A stretch of 64,000 bases of DNA from Apostichopus japonicus (lineage: Eukaryota > Echinodermata > Holothuroidea > Aspidochirotida > Stichopodidae): the NCBI RefSeq assembly GCF_037975245.1, contig NC_092577.1, positions 12,981,013 to 13,045,012 of the forward strand. The letters run 5' to 3'. Every line of letters begins with the position of its first letter. Within the stretch, counting starts at the first letter, position 1. The notes beneath the pieces were generated by a model. It was not told the DNA's origin. It was given only the letters and a program-made list of their open reading frames with translations, and searched no databases. The position numbers and the translations under genes are program-made. Below, piece by piece: positions 38,331-49,482 of this stretch.

Positions 38331-40117
38331 CGAAAAAATACGATTTTGTTCAAGAGTATTCTAGTTGGTTCCGTTTTACACATGAGAAAATTCAAATCAA
38401 TCCGATATTGGGAAAGGCTGAACAAAATTCCTAAAGTCATTGATTTTTTAAACAAAATTTGGGCTTTTTGTGAAAGCGATATGATGATCACGTGATCTAT
38501 AGTGACCTGTGACGTCATAATGATGATAAGAAAGTGAGCTCAGCGTAGTGTACTTCAGCTGTGTGCACTGAGTGTGAAAGTTTAGTTGCAACCTACTCTA
38601 TATTGGACTCGACAAACAAAACATCATGTAAGTGTCACTAATATTTGCACAGTGTGAAAGTACCGTTTGCGGACCTACGTGAAGTTGGGCTAGAATATGA
38701 TTCCTCCTGAAGCCCAAACCACGAGGCATGCATGTGAATAAACGCAATAGGCATTGCATGTAGTGGAAAATTGTTACAGCATAGACGAACGGTTGAAATC
38801 TTGATAAAGGTCTGGAAAACCTTGCGAACCGTCCCAACCAGGTTCGCGAGAAATCCGCGAAAATAAAAATCGGACAAAAAAAAAAAAAAAAAAACGGGAC
38901 GAAAAATTTAAAAAAAACCCACAAAGGACAAAAAAAGTACATCTGTAAAAACAAGGAGTAAAATATCACAAGAAAAGTTCAGAAGCATAAGGTACATGAT
39001 CAGAGAGCGTGCTCGCAATTTTAGTCACAATACCAACGAGTAATGATGTGTCCCCAACCCACTTACAATGGCTGTTTCGCAAGCTTCAGGTCATACGTGT
39101 CACACGGACACCCACGGCCCAGCGCGGGAAGGTTTCTGTAATAAATCAGCCTCGCGGGAAATATTTTGAACAATATTGCCATTCCACATTTGTTTATATT
39201 TATATTGTAAGCTGGCTAGCAAACTATTCTTTCGTATTCTTCGTATTTCTTGCGTGTGATTCGTAATTCTTTTGTATGAATTTGACTTCAGTTCAGTGTT
39301 CCCACTAAGGTGCGGGATTCCCTTCAACTGACTCAGTAACCCCGCAAAGAAAGCATTTGTCTGCAGGAAATCCCCGCATCGTTTTTTGCATTCGCGATGA
39401 GTTTATACTCAATGTACAACTTATTCACTTGACCGTTTAGAGAAAAAAACTGAAAATCAATTGTGTACGGAAAGTAGGCTAAGTTAGTAAGCTACACCTT
39501 TTAAATTTTACGATAGATCGAGCAAAACACTTTCGAAAAATTCACGCAAAACTGGCATATCGTACTAAATGCAACTAATGTCATATAAAGAAGGCTCTAG
39601 CTAGCTCATTTCCGCCAATTGGGGTCGATATCGACCCCAATTCATCTTTGAATTTAAAAAATTTATTACTCAGCCATCTTACATCCTACAACATTCATTT
39701 AGGTATTGAAATGTAGCTAAGACAATACGTTTGTGTATAAAACAAATAAAAAGGGGGTCACTGTAATTTGTTTTAGTGGGTGGGGCTCAAAGGTCAAATG
39801 TCAATCTGAAAATGACGTAATTTGGCTAACAATCGATGTTCGCTTCATAAAAATCGTGACAGAAAATAAGAGTTGAACAAACCCCCCCCCCCCCCATTAT
39901 ATTTGGTATAAACCCTAACATGTTTTGAACATATTCTGAGCATTTCAGGAATATATTTATAAAGAGCTCTGAGAAAAATGCAAATGACCTTGAAATTTCC
40001 TGTAATTTGACACCAAAATCGTCCAAATCCGTTCATTTTTGATAAAATTCTCGTTCCCAAACGCTTCAACCTACGAACGTGTTTTTTTTTACCCTATTAT
40101 AGATATTTAGGCCGCTC
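38331..40117. other. Stretch without recognised gene, one palindrome
   Basis: Includes an A-run (about 38876-38894), a C-run (39881-39895) and the 26-bp palindrome at 39617-39642. Minus-strand frames at 38598-38969 are aromatic-rich because of the A-runs and are not convincing. Confidence 0.5.
39617..39642. repeat. Perfect 26-bp palindrome
   Basis: AATTGGGGTCGAT is directly followed by its exact inverse ATCGACCCCAATT with no spacer. Function is unknown. Confidence 0.9.
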
Positions 40118-40209
40118 ACTTCTTTGTAATTGATAGTTATGACATAGCGCCCTTATATTCCTTTGTAAGTCGATAGTCGACACATTTCTAGGAGAGAAGG
40201 TGACAACTT

Positions 40210-41481
40210 GGAGAAGGTCATGTTGAGGGTCAACGAAAACGTGGTAGGCCAAAAGTTCGATGGGCTGACGGGATAAAAGAGATCACCGGCATGAACATCT
40301 GCGCAGCTCACCGATATGCCCAGGATAGAAGTGGTTGGAACCAGGCGCGGCGGAACGGAAAAATTATTGGGGAAGCTAATGTGTGGAGACTATCTAAGCG
40401 GAGCGCCACCATCGGTTGGCGCGGAGCGTACAAGAAAATTTTGGGGTTTTTCAAACCCCCAGATGGCCGGAAACGGCACTTTCCGAGTGTTTTATGCTGC
40501 GAATACCTAGCCCTAAAATATGGGTCTCAAGCCTGCAATTTCTCAGATTGCACGTAAAAGTCTGTAAAACATTGTAATTTGTATATTCGATGGTTTATTA
40601 AGAGAGTAGCTATTACTCGTAGTGTACTCGCAAAGATGTTTTTGAGTGTAGTAAGGGCAGTGGCGGAGCTAGAGTATTGGTCAGGGAGGGCAAGAATGGT
40701 CTGCAGGGGCGCTTTCGACACTATCTAAGCGGAGCGCCACCACAGGTTGGCGCGGAGCGTACAGAAAATTTTTGAGTAAAGATACTCCCTAGATTGCAGG
40801 AAATGACCCTTTCTGGGGCCTTGCTAATTAGCAGATAAACGGAGAATAAATAGGTGTCGTCTCCATTTTGTCGGAAAACAGAATATGACAAATGTCAATA
40901 GGTATATGAGAGCGCAATAAAATAGTCAATAATCGCGAATAAGTAAAAAATAGTGCTGAAAAGGGCGCCGCCAGCAGTCCATTTGAGTCCGTCAAGGGGG
41001 GGGGGCATCCGCCCCCTGACTGTATATATGGACGCTCCGTCACTAAGTAAGGGGATGTTGGAGAACTGGCTGAAATGAGGCAAGTCATTGGCCTAAGACG
41101 AAGTTGTGTTACGCTTACCGGTACTCACACTCACTGCTTCCACTTTTCACGGGGCGTGAAGACGCGGTTGGGGTGACAATGTGGTCTATAGCCAGGGGAC
41201 TGGCCGACGGTCCCCCAGCAATTACTAAAATGATTACACCTATACGTGTGTATACGTGTGTATATGTGAGTATACGTGTGCATCGGACAGATCGACAAGT
41301 ATGCATTGAAAAATGGGCAGATGCACGTTTCGGAGCCTTGGTAAATATTGGGGGGGCTTATCATGCATTTGCCCCCTCGACTTTTTTATTGGGGGGGCTG
41401 AGCCCCCCCCCAAGCCCCCCTGGTTCCGCCGCCACTGGTTGGAACGTCATCATCAATAGGGTCACAAAGGGTCAGTCATGA
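40210..41481 (+). pseudogene. C-terminus of LINE ORF2, split by a hAT insertion
   Basis: The frame EGQRKRGRPKVRWADGIKE then TGMNICAAHRYAQDRSGWN (about 40213-40341) is the tail common to many LINE reverse transcriptases (RGRPxxRWxDxI, then AxDRxxW). It resumes after the hAT element's duplicated target (41438-41445) and runs to VIINRVTKGQS and a stop at 41479-41481. Only the C-terminus is present and there is an upstream in-frame stop, so it is inactive. Confidence 0.85.
40342..41437. mobile_element. hAT element, perfect 8-bp target duplication
   Basis: The left end CAGGCGCGGCGGAAC is matched by the right end (inverse CAGTGGCGGCGGAAC). GTTGGAAC occurs on both sides (40334-40341 and 41438-41445). 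Removing the element restores the LINE frame. A second hAT-like left end (CAGTGGCGGAGCTAG, 40658) and a repeat of a ctatctaagcggagcgccac module (40393 and 40722) suggest a compound or doubly inserted element. No transposase is coded. Confidence 0.9.
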
Positions 41482-41562
41482 CTCATAGGACGACGACGAC
41501 GACGACTTCTTTGTAATTGATAGTTATGACATAGCGCCCTCATTTCCTTTGTAAGTCGATAG

Positions 41563-42581
41563 CAACGCCGTTCTTGCGCAATACTGTGTCACTGAATGTT
41601 TAGTGTGCATTTCAATGGACTTTTACGTAGTGCATATTTTCAAATAGGTCGTGGCTGCACACAGCGTCCCAAATTACGGCCCAATAGGCCCTAAAGATGT
41701 GGGACGATTGGTCAGATACCTTGATGAGGTCCAGGACCTTCTGGTCGAACCAGTTTATCAAGGTTCGGTCCTTTGAGGACCCAGAAATTGTAAGTTCAAT
41801 AGCGTTTTTTGCAAAAATGGCTAGGCTAGGCCTAACGTTATGCCAACGTTAGGCTGTATTTGTAGGAAGTAAACAACATTTGTACTAACTTAAATCAGTC
41901 ATAACTCTGTCAATCCTCAACAGATTTCAGAAAATAAGGTATCATCCGAAAGAGCAGCCCCAGAAGAACCTTTATCATACAATTTGAAGTCAATTTTGAA
42001 GTCCGTTGTGATTTTATTGTATTTTGGTGTTTTCCAATTAAAATTTAATTGCGACCTAATTTGCATATTATAATTTGCATATATTTGGAATTTTTTATAA
42101 AATTATCAATTCCAAATATTGTTCCCTACTGATCTACATCAACTTCCTATTAGAGAAGTTGTCCCTAGCCTTTATAGCCAGCCCTAACAAGATAAGTGCC
42201 CCCAGACCCTAATTGTTTTCCCCACCCACCGTCTGGAAGAGGGCTAGTGCATCCATTTACGAATACACCGTAATACCACATCTGGTGTGAAGCGGGGGGG
42301 GGGGGGAAGTATTTTCTAGAATTTCCAAAAATACCGAAAAAATAATATCCTACCATAGTTAAGTGTATAGCAAGTAGCCTAACCAACTCGGCTGTTACGG
42401 ATCTCACGTAACTACAAAATAACAACTAATTGTATTTTGCGGAGTTGACGTTTTCTACAAGAACATGGAAATAATATTTAGCATTGAGTTAATCATGCCA
42501 AGTGGACTAAAACATGTGATTACAAGGGTAACTTTCATAAAGATGGCCATAGCAAGGGGCCTTGATATCGTGCTGTGCGTG
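41563..42581. other. Stretch without recognised gene
   Basis: AT-rich in the middle, with a G-run near 42294-42306. No supported frame or repeat. Confidence 0.45.
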
Positions 42582-42943
42582 CAAGGGCGTAGGAACCGGG
42601 GGCTGGGCCACCAGCCACCCAGTGAAAAAATGTGGAGAGGCGGAAGTATCATTCCGCCCCCCGGTTCGCAAGTCAGAAAACCCCTTTTTCATTTCCAAAT
42701 GAGAGAACAAAATCTCATTTGGAGCACCAAATTGCATCTACGGCCAGGTGAAAATACAAAATTAAGGTTTACAAAATGGAGTGGGTGTTGAAGTGTACTA
42801 TATTTCACCAAATTGCATCTGAGGCCACCGGAGATGCAAAAAAATCCAGGGGGACACCCCCTCCCCTTACACCCCTCCCCAGGCCGGTCATCAGTCTTCA
42901 GCCCATCCCCCCCCCCACTCAAAAGTACCTTCCTACGCCACTG
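42582..42943. mobile_element. Probable hAT-type MITE, 362 bp
   Basis: The left end CAAGGGCGTAGGAA and the inverse of the right end CAGTGGCGTAGGAA agree at 12 of 14 positions. Flanking 8-mers TGTGCGTG and CATGTGTG differ only by transitions at three positions, a possible old 8-bp duplication. The interior has two copies of a caccaaattgcatct word and G/C-rich ends. Non-coding. Confidence 0.6.
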
Positions 42944-44225
42944 CATGTGTGTATGGTATGGACTGTGCCTCGTGTTTCATGGGGTGTGCATGCGGAGGAG
43001 TCAGTTGGCTTGAAGTGTGTTTTACTTACCTTAATGTTACGGGGACATTTTAACCTACTTTTCTTGAACGTCTAAGATATCATTTCGCACAACTTTACCG
43101 ATCCTTTAACGACTGACCTAATTAATTCTAGAGTGGGACGAAAAAAAGTTTACTCCATGAAAAGGGCCCTGGCAACGTGCCAAAAAATGTTAACAAACAG
43201 GTGTTAGACAGGGGATGAGCTCAGAGTTGTTTGGCAAGGTACATGGGAAAATTCGCAGCACATGTACCGTGGTAGTTGGGTAGGGTTAAACACTGCAGTT
43301 GTAAACTTGTACGCATATAGTGCACGCTATTAATTGTTAGGCAGTCTAGAAACAGGGCTTTGTCGAACGTTGTTTATTTCATAATATCGGAAGTTCTGTA
43401 AGTTGCACTTTTCATAGATTGAAAGACCGATTAAATCTCTTTTCTCTCTTATTATAACATAATATAGCTACTCTAACTTGTCGTTTAAAAATTTTCATAA
43501 TTTTCCTGACGATCTAAATTATAAAAGTTGTCAATATTTTGCATCCTCAACTGCGAATTTGTCATCGCCAGACACGCCAATATACCATTTTTTTTCGGGG
43601 GCTTCCGCCCCCAGGATCCCCACAAGGGGTTCTATCCCTTGACCCCACCAGGGCCATAAGGCGGCCCCTACACCCGATGCGCGAACACCGGAGGGAATTC
43701 GGCAGTGTGTTCGCGGGAAATTGAACAAGGTTTTCCAACACTCACTTACCACTCGATTGAGTTTAAATGCGGTTGTATTTCAAGCTCAATGGAACCTTTC
43801 TGTTGGATTTAATGATGTACGGAACAAGGAACGTTTGTGTTTTACAGTAGGCATACAAGCGATTCTATACTCTGTTTAGAACTTTGTGATTTTTTTTTTC
43901 TCGGATGTTATACTAATCTACGTTTGAGACTATCATCAATATTATTATTGTGCCAGTTTGACAGGTAAGTGAGCACATTCATACAGCACTCTGTATAAGA
44001 CCCGCCAACAACGTGATATTGTGATTTACGTTACTTTGGGTCAGCTTGCGAGTTACCTCTTCAGATATTGGGAAATCTTTGAGCAAATTTCGTAAAAAAA
44101 ACTTGTAAACACGTGTTGAAGTAATCAAGAAACGCCACGATATTCATTATCTATTTATGTCTTGAACATTACGCCGGAAAATTAAACTAAAATCACAGTT
44201 ATGCTGACATGACATACACGCATAG
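42944..44225. other. Stretch without recognised gene
   Basis: A G/C-rich block at 43590-43700 (gggggcttccgcccccagga and so on) looks like the end of a hAT-type repeat, but a matching end was not found. Nothing else supported. Confidence 0.45.
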
Positions 44226-44411
44226 TTCCGTACTAAACAGTTCACTGCAGAAAAGATCATCACAGTGACGTCATTCACTGACCTGAGGGCTGTTCAAGGT
44301 CGTTGCAGGGTTCGCAAAGCTCCGTACCAAACAGTTCACTACAGAAAAGATATCACAGTGACGTCATTCACTGACCTGAGGGCTGTTCAAGGTCGTTGCA
44401 GGGTTCGCAAA
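44226..44411. repeat. Two direct 94-bp units with CRE-like words
   Basis: Two units (44226-44319 and 44320-44411) share aaacagttcact, cacagtgacgtcattcactg and gggctgttcaaggtcgttgc. Each holds a TGACGTCA octamer, the consensus for CREB/ATF factors. Whether it is used is unknown; it may be chance within a short repeat. Confidence 0.85.
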
Positions 44412-44569
44412 TTCCAAAATTCGTATCAATTACGGAGACGAAAAAAACGATGTTTTAATTCCCTTTTTTATAACTTTTCGGTGTGCTATTTGGAAAATTA
44501 AAAAAATATGTTGCTTGGTAACATATAAACTACATTATATATGAAAAGGAGAGATTTTTTGTCACTGTC

Positions 44570-46450
44570 GTTCTACGTTAAGTTATTTTTTGATGATTTT
44601 ACGCAACTTGCTTGAATATAAAAATAAAAAAATTCGGCCTACATACTGTTTTTCATTGTTCTTGATCCAGATTGATGTTCGATGCATACAAAACAATGTA
44701 TTAACAATGCATCAGTTTAACATCAACTAGGAATAATAATACACTAAATATACAGTTGAGACAATTTGAAGAAAACACCAATCAATACGGAGACTATGGA
44801 CTTTCATGCACGAGCATGTATAACTGCAGTTATTAGTCAGTGTGGTACGTAAGTGTCTCAATATCAAACATATAGGTAGAGGATGTAGCTTTACCAATCA
44901 GGGTGCAATATTCAAAATGCGTTTTATCTTTATTTCTTATGATTTAAATGAATTCTGTGCACTTTCTTCTATTGTTACGCTACATTAAATGAACTAGTAC
45001 TGAACGCTTCAATTTCTTAGCTGACTTTCCTTAAAGGAACCAACTTGATATGCAAAAAGGCAGACATTCAGAGAAAGGAAGTTCGGTTTTCTCTCGTTGT
45101 GGGTACATTTTACTTAGCTAGTGTTCCCCAGTGGGAAAAAGTTAAGCCCGGAAACGATACTGTGTAGCTGTAGAAACATTATTAGCACTCCTTGTTATCT
45201 ATCAAATTCTGCCTAAAGTCATTTTTTAATGACTTTACGCAAATTGTTTGAATAAAACATATCGGGTTACGGGAACATCATTCATAGTTGGTGATCATGA
45301 TCGATGCTCGATGCATACATAACAATATATTAACAATGCATCAGTACACATGTACAACTGCAATTATCTGGTGATTACTGTTTGTGTGGTTACAACTATA
45401 TAAACAAGCAGAAAATAGATCTTTGTCTTCTCAATGCGCATACCGTTAATTAAAAAGCGGCTTTATGTGACATAGAACCAATAAAGTCGATGGACAGTTC
45501 ATGAATTTTGACCTGAAAGATACTTTCATTCATGGTAATTGTTCAACACGGACACCATGCAATGTCATGCTAGAGCTTGTACAACTGCAACTATCTGGTG
45601 ATTGTTATGTGTGTGTGCGTGTTTACAACTATATAAACAATCAGAAATGATATGTCTTCTCATTGCGAATACTGTTTATGCAAGAATCGTTTTCAAGTCA
45701 CATAAAACCAATGATGACGATAAATTGTTGATGAAGCCTTACCAACGATCCTGTCATTCACGGTAGTTATATAACGTACCAATGACATCAAAAATCCAGA
45801 CATTAAGGTTCCAACAATCCCTAATAGTACTGACGAATCCTGAATTGGCTCATACATGTACTAGAAGTAATTGTTTAATGTTGTACAGTATACGATGAAA
45901 ATGTACGAATGTCAATCGATAGCCTTCTCTAGGGAAAATTTTTCAAATAATTATTGGAAATTACTGCAATACTTTAATAAAATAAACTTTCTTTTAAGTT
46001 AATGATACCTGGTTATGATATGTATTTTCTCTTTGCATTTTCAGTTAAAATTTAATAAGGCGATAATTTTTACCCTGACATCATATTTCTACCACTGATT
46101 TGCTTCCTTTACTTTTATAATGCACAAGAAGAGATAATGTCATGGTTCTTGTTTATTTTCCTTAAAATTTAATAATGCGATCATTTCCAAGTTGACATCA
46201 TGATTTCACGTTTTGATGAATCTTATATACTCTAAAAACACGAAATGTTACAATTACGAATATTTGGAGATAAACATTGTACTGTCAATGAGTCTGAAGG
46301 CGTAAGCGACGTGTATTATTTTTAAGATTACATGTTTACGACGAAATGCGGTTCATAACATTATCGTTACCTGTTGTAAAGATTGTATTCTCTTCATACC
46401 AAAAATCAAGAAGCTTTTAAAAACAATAAGCTTTGGTCAAAATGTAGCAC
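44570..46450. repeat. Family C repeat, copy C2
   Basis: Contains in order the family words tgattttacgcaa, gcattaacaatgcatca-like, gtcagtgtggtacgtaagtg (44840), gtgggtacattttacttagc, and repeats of the tgtttacaactatataaac block (45390 and 45620). It keeps an uninterrupted site corresponding to the insertion site of the 50722-52075 element. Confidence 0.7.
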
Positions 46451-47468
46451 AGGAGTCATTTCATTTAACAAAATACAGTTTTTAAATGTTTCGTAAATCC
46501 ATGAATGTTTTTGGTACGCTTAACTTCCTCGTGAAGTTGGAGCATATCTATCAAAACGTCGATTTCATTAGTGGAAGATTTAACTGTGGGGGAAAATCAG
46601 TCGAAATCAGGCACAACAAAGGAAAGGTAGCACGAAGGGAACGAGCGATGAGAGAATTAAGGCTCTGCGGTAGGGAATTTAGTAGACACACTATGCATTA
46701 TCTGTATGTGTGTACGTACGTACATGTAACGTTTATATAGAGTACACTTAATCGCATGTACGCTAGCATTCTAACAGTTTGGCGACCGGAGGTGTTTGTT
46801 GTGGGGTTAAACAATAGTTTAAATCACTGAAAATATAAAGATTATCCATGTGACATACGTTAATTGTACCTTTAGTGTGTCAAACGATATGGCATGGAAA
46901 TGGCATGGAAAGATGGATAATGGTTTTACTCTTATTTCTTTTATCTTTTTAGGAAAACTTAAAGGTTTATGTGAAGGGACCGATGCTACAACAGGTAAGT
47001 ACTGTGAACGCTTTCGAAAGAGCAATGCCCGTATAAACCATAACTACGCATGAACAAGGTGAATGGATTAGCAGCAACGTGAGCCACATAATTCACGTTC
47101 ACATATTACTTATGAGTGTAGCTTGTATGTCGTACACGCAAAAAAATGGAGTGTTGAATTTTAACACTTTCCAGGTGTAGCCGTTCACCCTACACCTGAA
47201 GGGTTACTCTGACCCTGAGTAGGGTTACATAATTTATGTAGCGTGAATTTTTTAACACCTGCAGAAGTGTACTTTCAGTTCGAGTATTCTGATTGGTCAA
47301 ACCTCCCGTCAGCTGGATTCTTAGTGTAAGTACCATCGTACCGTGAACACCCATTTACCGTACCTAGCAATACTTGTATACCAGTTTGTCGACATTTATC
47401 GTTACTAAATGTACTATAGTAACCACAGCCATATATACGTTCAAGCCACAAAACGTTACGTACTCAGT

Positions 47469-47542
47469 GTGCGATAACGAGCTGCATGAAAATGACGTTA
47501 TAGGAGACTGGGGCCTGGAAGAATTGATTGAAAAATTCGAAG
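47469..47542 (+). pseudogene. Exon with SAM-like start, in element 2
   Basis: Bounded by tcag and by the donor GTATGT at 47543. It reads CDNELHENDVIGDWGLEE and LIEKFEG across the splice. W-G-L-x-x-L-I-x-x-F resembles the beginning of a SAM domain in SAMD3-like proteins that are common in repeat-rich animal genomes. It is too short for a firm call. Together with the block at 48492 it makes an element-encoded SAMD3-like gene plausible. Confidence 0.4.
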
Positions 47543-48491
47543 GTATGTTTTGATATTATGTAAGTGTACGTGACAAGAACGAGATATGCTTAGAGACCCA
47601 CGACTAAGCTGGGTAGACGAATGCATTTGAATCGCTTGCGTTACGTAGACCTAACGTTAAAGTCATACTATAAGTTAATATAATAGGCTAGCTGCTGTTT
47701 GTCATAGTCAACTCATAATTGTCAACGAATCAGTGTAGCCTACATACAAGTAAACATTAAACGGAATTGCCTTCGGACGGACGGAGGACTTTGGTCTAGG
47801 CCTTTATTGTAATCTAGTGCATTCTATTCCTTTTTGTGCGTTAACCGTAACTTCGTATACCCTGCGAGTCACTTTTTTAAGTAGTACTACTACTAGGCCT
47901 AGTACTAGTAGGGTATACTTAGGCTATTTCAAGACAATGCATTTTAAATAGCATCGGGCATGGGCCTATAGAACACGCTGGTACTATGTTCAATAAGGGA
48001 TAAACATATATTCATGTAATGCAATATATAATTACCACTAATTGCCATTTTAGCTTGTAAGTTGTAGCAAGTAGGCCGAAGCTGATGTGGATTGGTGATA
48101 CTTTTAGACCTAGGCCCAACTATAATTTAGCTATCTTATGGAAGTGATCTAGCTGTTATAATTCATATCAATCTACACAATTGCAGTGGGAGTGAGCATT
48201 ATTTTAAGCATTGTTAACATGATGCATTGGTTATAAAAGTTGCCTTCCTTGTCTGATGAAAGTTTAATGCAAGTTCCTGTTTTGACAAGTAATCACTATA
48301 GGCCATCTGGCTTTCTAGATTCAAACGTACTTGAAGAAGTTAGAATCACAACTGATTAAATTGTGGGCATTTTTTTTAGGAATGTTCATGTTTTGTGAGG
48401 GGTACATGTAAAAAACTGCTTATGCTCCAAGAAGGTTTTAACACAACTTCATTATGATGGGAATTTTCTTTTCTTTTCTTTGTTGTTACTT

Positions 48492-48827
48492 AGGAAGCAT
48501 CAACTTGGAATTCTATTTGCAAAAGATTTCAGAAAGACCTCAGCAATATGTGTTACTTCTTGGAGGAAGCAAAATACACCCCAAGCAGTCATTTGTGATC
48601 ATCCAGAGACATGCCCTACCCCAGAGGACATTTATGAAGCCATTGATGTTTGCTTCAAATTATTCTACCTGTTAAATCTGAATTATACCAAATTGCAAGT
48701 CTCGGTGCCTGGGAATTTTTCCAAAAAGTTGTCTACAAGTTGCCTGGTGGAGTGAAACGCAACCAGATTCGAGATTTTTATGCTCACCGTGCCGACAAAA
48801 AAGACAAAGTTACTGCAGTTTAGCAGT
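48492..48827 (+). pseudogene. SAMD3-like protein remnant, two frameshifts
   Basis: After a polypyrimidine acceptor (ending 48493) three frames give successive parts of one protein: PQQYVLLLGGSKIHPKQSF, then PTPEDIYEAIDVCFKLFYLL, then ASLGAWEFFQKVVYKLPGG and VKRNQIRDFYAHR, with a stop at about 48825. The order (a short strand-rich part, DIxEAIDxxFKLFYxLNLxY, then a WEFFQxxVYKLP block) matches the C-terminal region of SAMD3-like proteins as I remember them. Frame changes show it is dead. The following 164-bp repeats begin in its last codons. Confidence 0.5.
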
Positions 48828-49482
48828 TGTCATAGACAGAACTCCATGTTTCCTCATCTTACGGATCAGAATGTATGTAAAGTTGTTGCTTATTTGGAAT
48901 TTTCTTTGGGAAGAGTTTTTTCTTTGTGTTTAATTTGGAATACCAAAGGCACGAGCCAACAACAAAGACAAAGTAACTGCAGTGTAGCAGTCATCATAGA
49001 CAGTACTCCACGTTTTCTCATCCCACGGATCAGCATATATCTAAAGTTGTTGCTTATTTGAAATTGACTTTGGGAAGAGTTTTTTCTTGCGTTTAATCTG
49101 GAATACCAAAAGGCATTTGCCAACAACAAAGACATAGTCACTGTAGTGTAGCAGTCATCATAGACAGTACTCCACGTTTTCTCATCCCACGGATCAGCAT
49201 ATATTTAAAGTTGTTGCTTATTTGAAATTGACTTTGGGAAGAGTTGTTTCTTGCGTTTAATCTGGAATACCAAAAGGCATTTGCCAACAACAAAGACATA
49301 GTCACTGTAGTGTAGCAGTCATCATACACAGCACTCCATGTTTTCTCATCCCATGGATCAGAATTTTTCTAAAGTTGTTGCTTATTTGAAATTGACTTTT
49401 GGAAGAGTTGTTTCTTTGTCTTTAATCTAGAAACAAAAGGCATGTGCAAAAAAATAAAGACCAAGTAACTGCACTGTAGCAT
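48795..49482. repeat. Tandem array, 164-bp units, four copies and a part
   Basis: The word tgcagt(t/g)tagcagt or close forms recurs at 48814, 48978, 49142 and 49306, and a diverged form at 49470, each exactly 164 bp apart. The first unit overlaps the end of the SAMD3-like reading frame, so the array seems to have grown from coding-plus-3' sequence of element 2. Confidence 0.9.

Larger units (their letters stand above)
40118..41562 (+). mobile_element. 5'-truncated non-LTR retrotransposon with long target duplication
   Basis: A block of about 59 bp (40118-40176; words acttctttgtaattgatag and cctttgtaagtcgatag) is repeated at 41505-41562 with few changes. Between them lies the end of a reverse-transcriptase-type protein, a short 3' segment (41446-41480) and a GAC microsatellite tail (about 41488-41504). 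The layout of a truncated 5' end, a simple-repeat tail and a flanking duplication is that of a LINE. Clade is not determined. A hAT element (40342-41437) was later inserted. Confidence 0.85.

Noticed and set aside
38598-38969. 123-codon minus-strand Phe-rich frame
   Set aside because: The Phe richness comes from A-runs on the plus strand; no domain seen.
41104-41481. 125-codon frame ending VIINRVTKGQS
   Set aside because: Its start is hAT element sequence. Only the last few codons belong to the LINE protein, so it is an artificial fusion.
43590-43700. G/C-rich block resembling a hAT-type repeat end
   Set aside because: No matching second terminus or target duplication was found, so it is not listed as an element.
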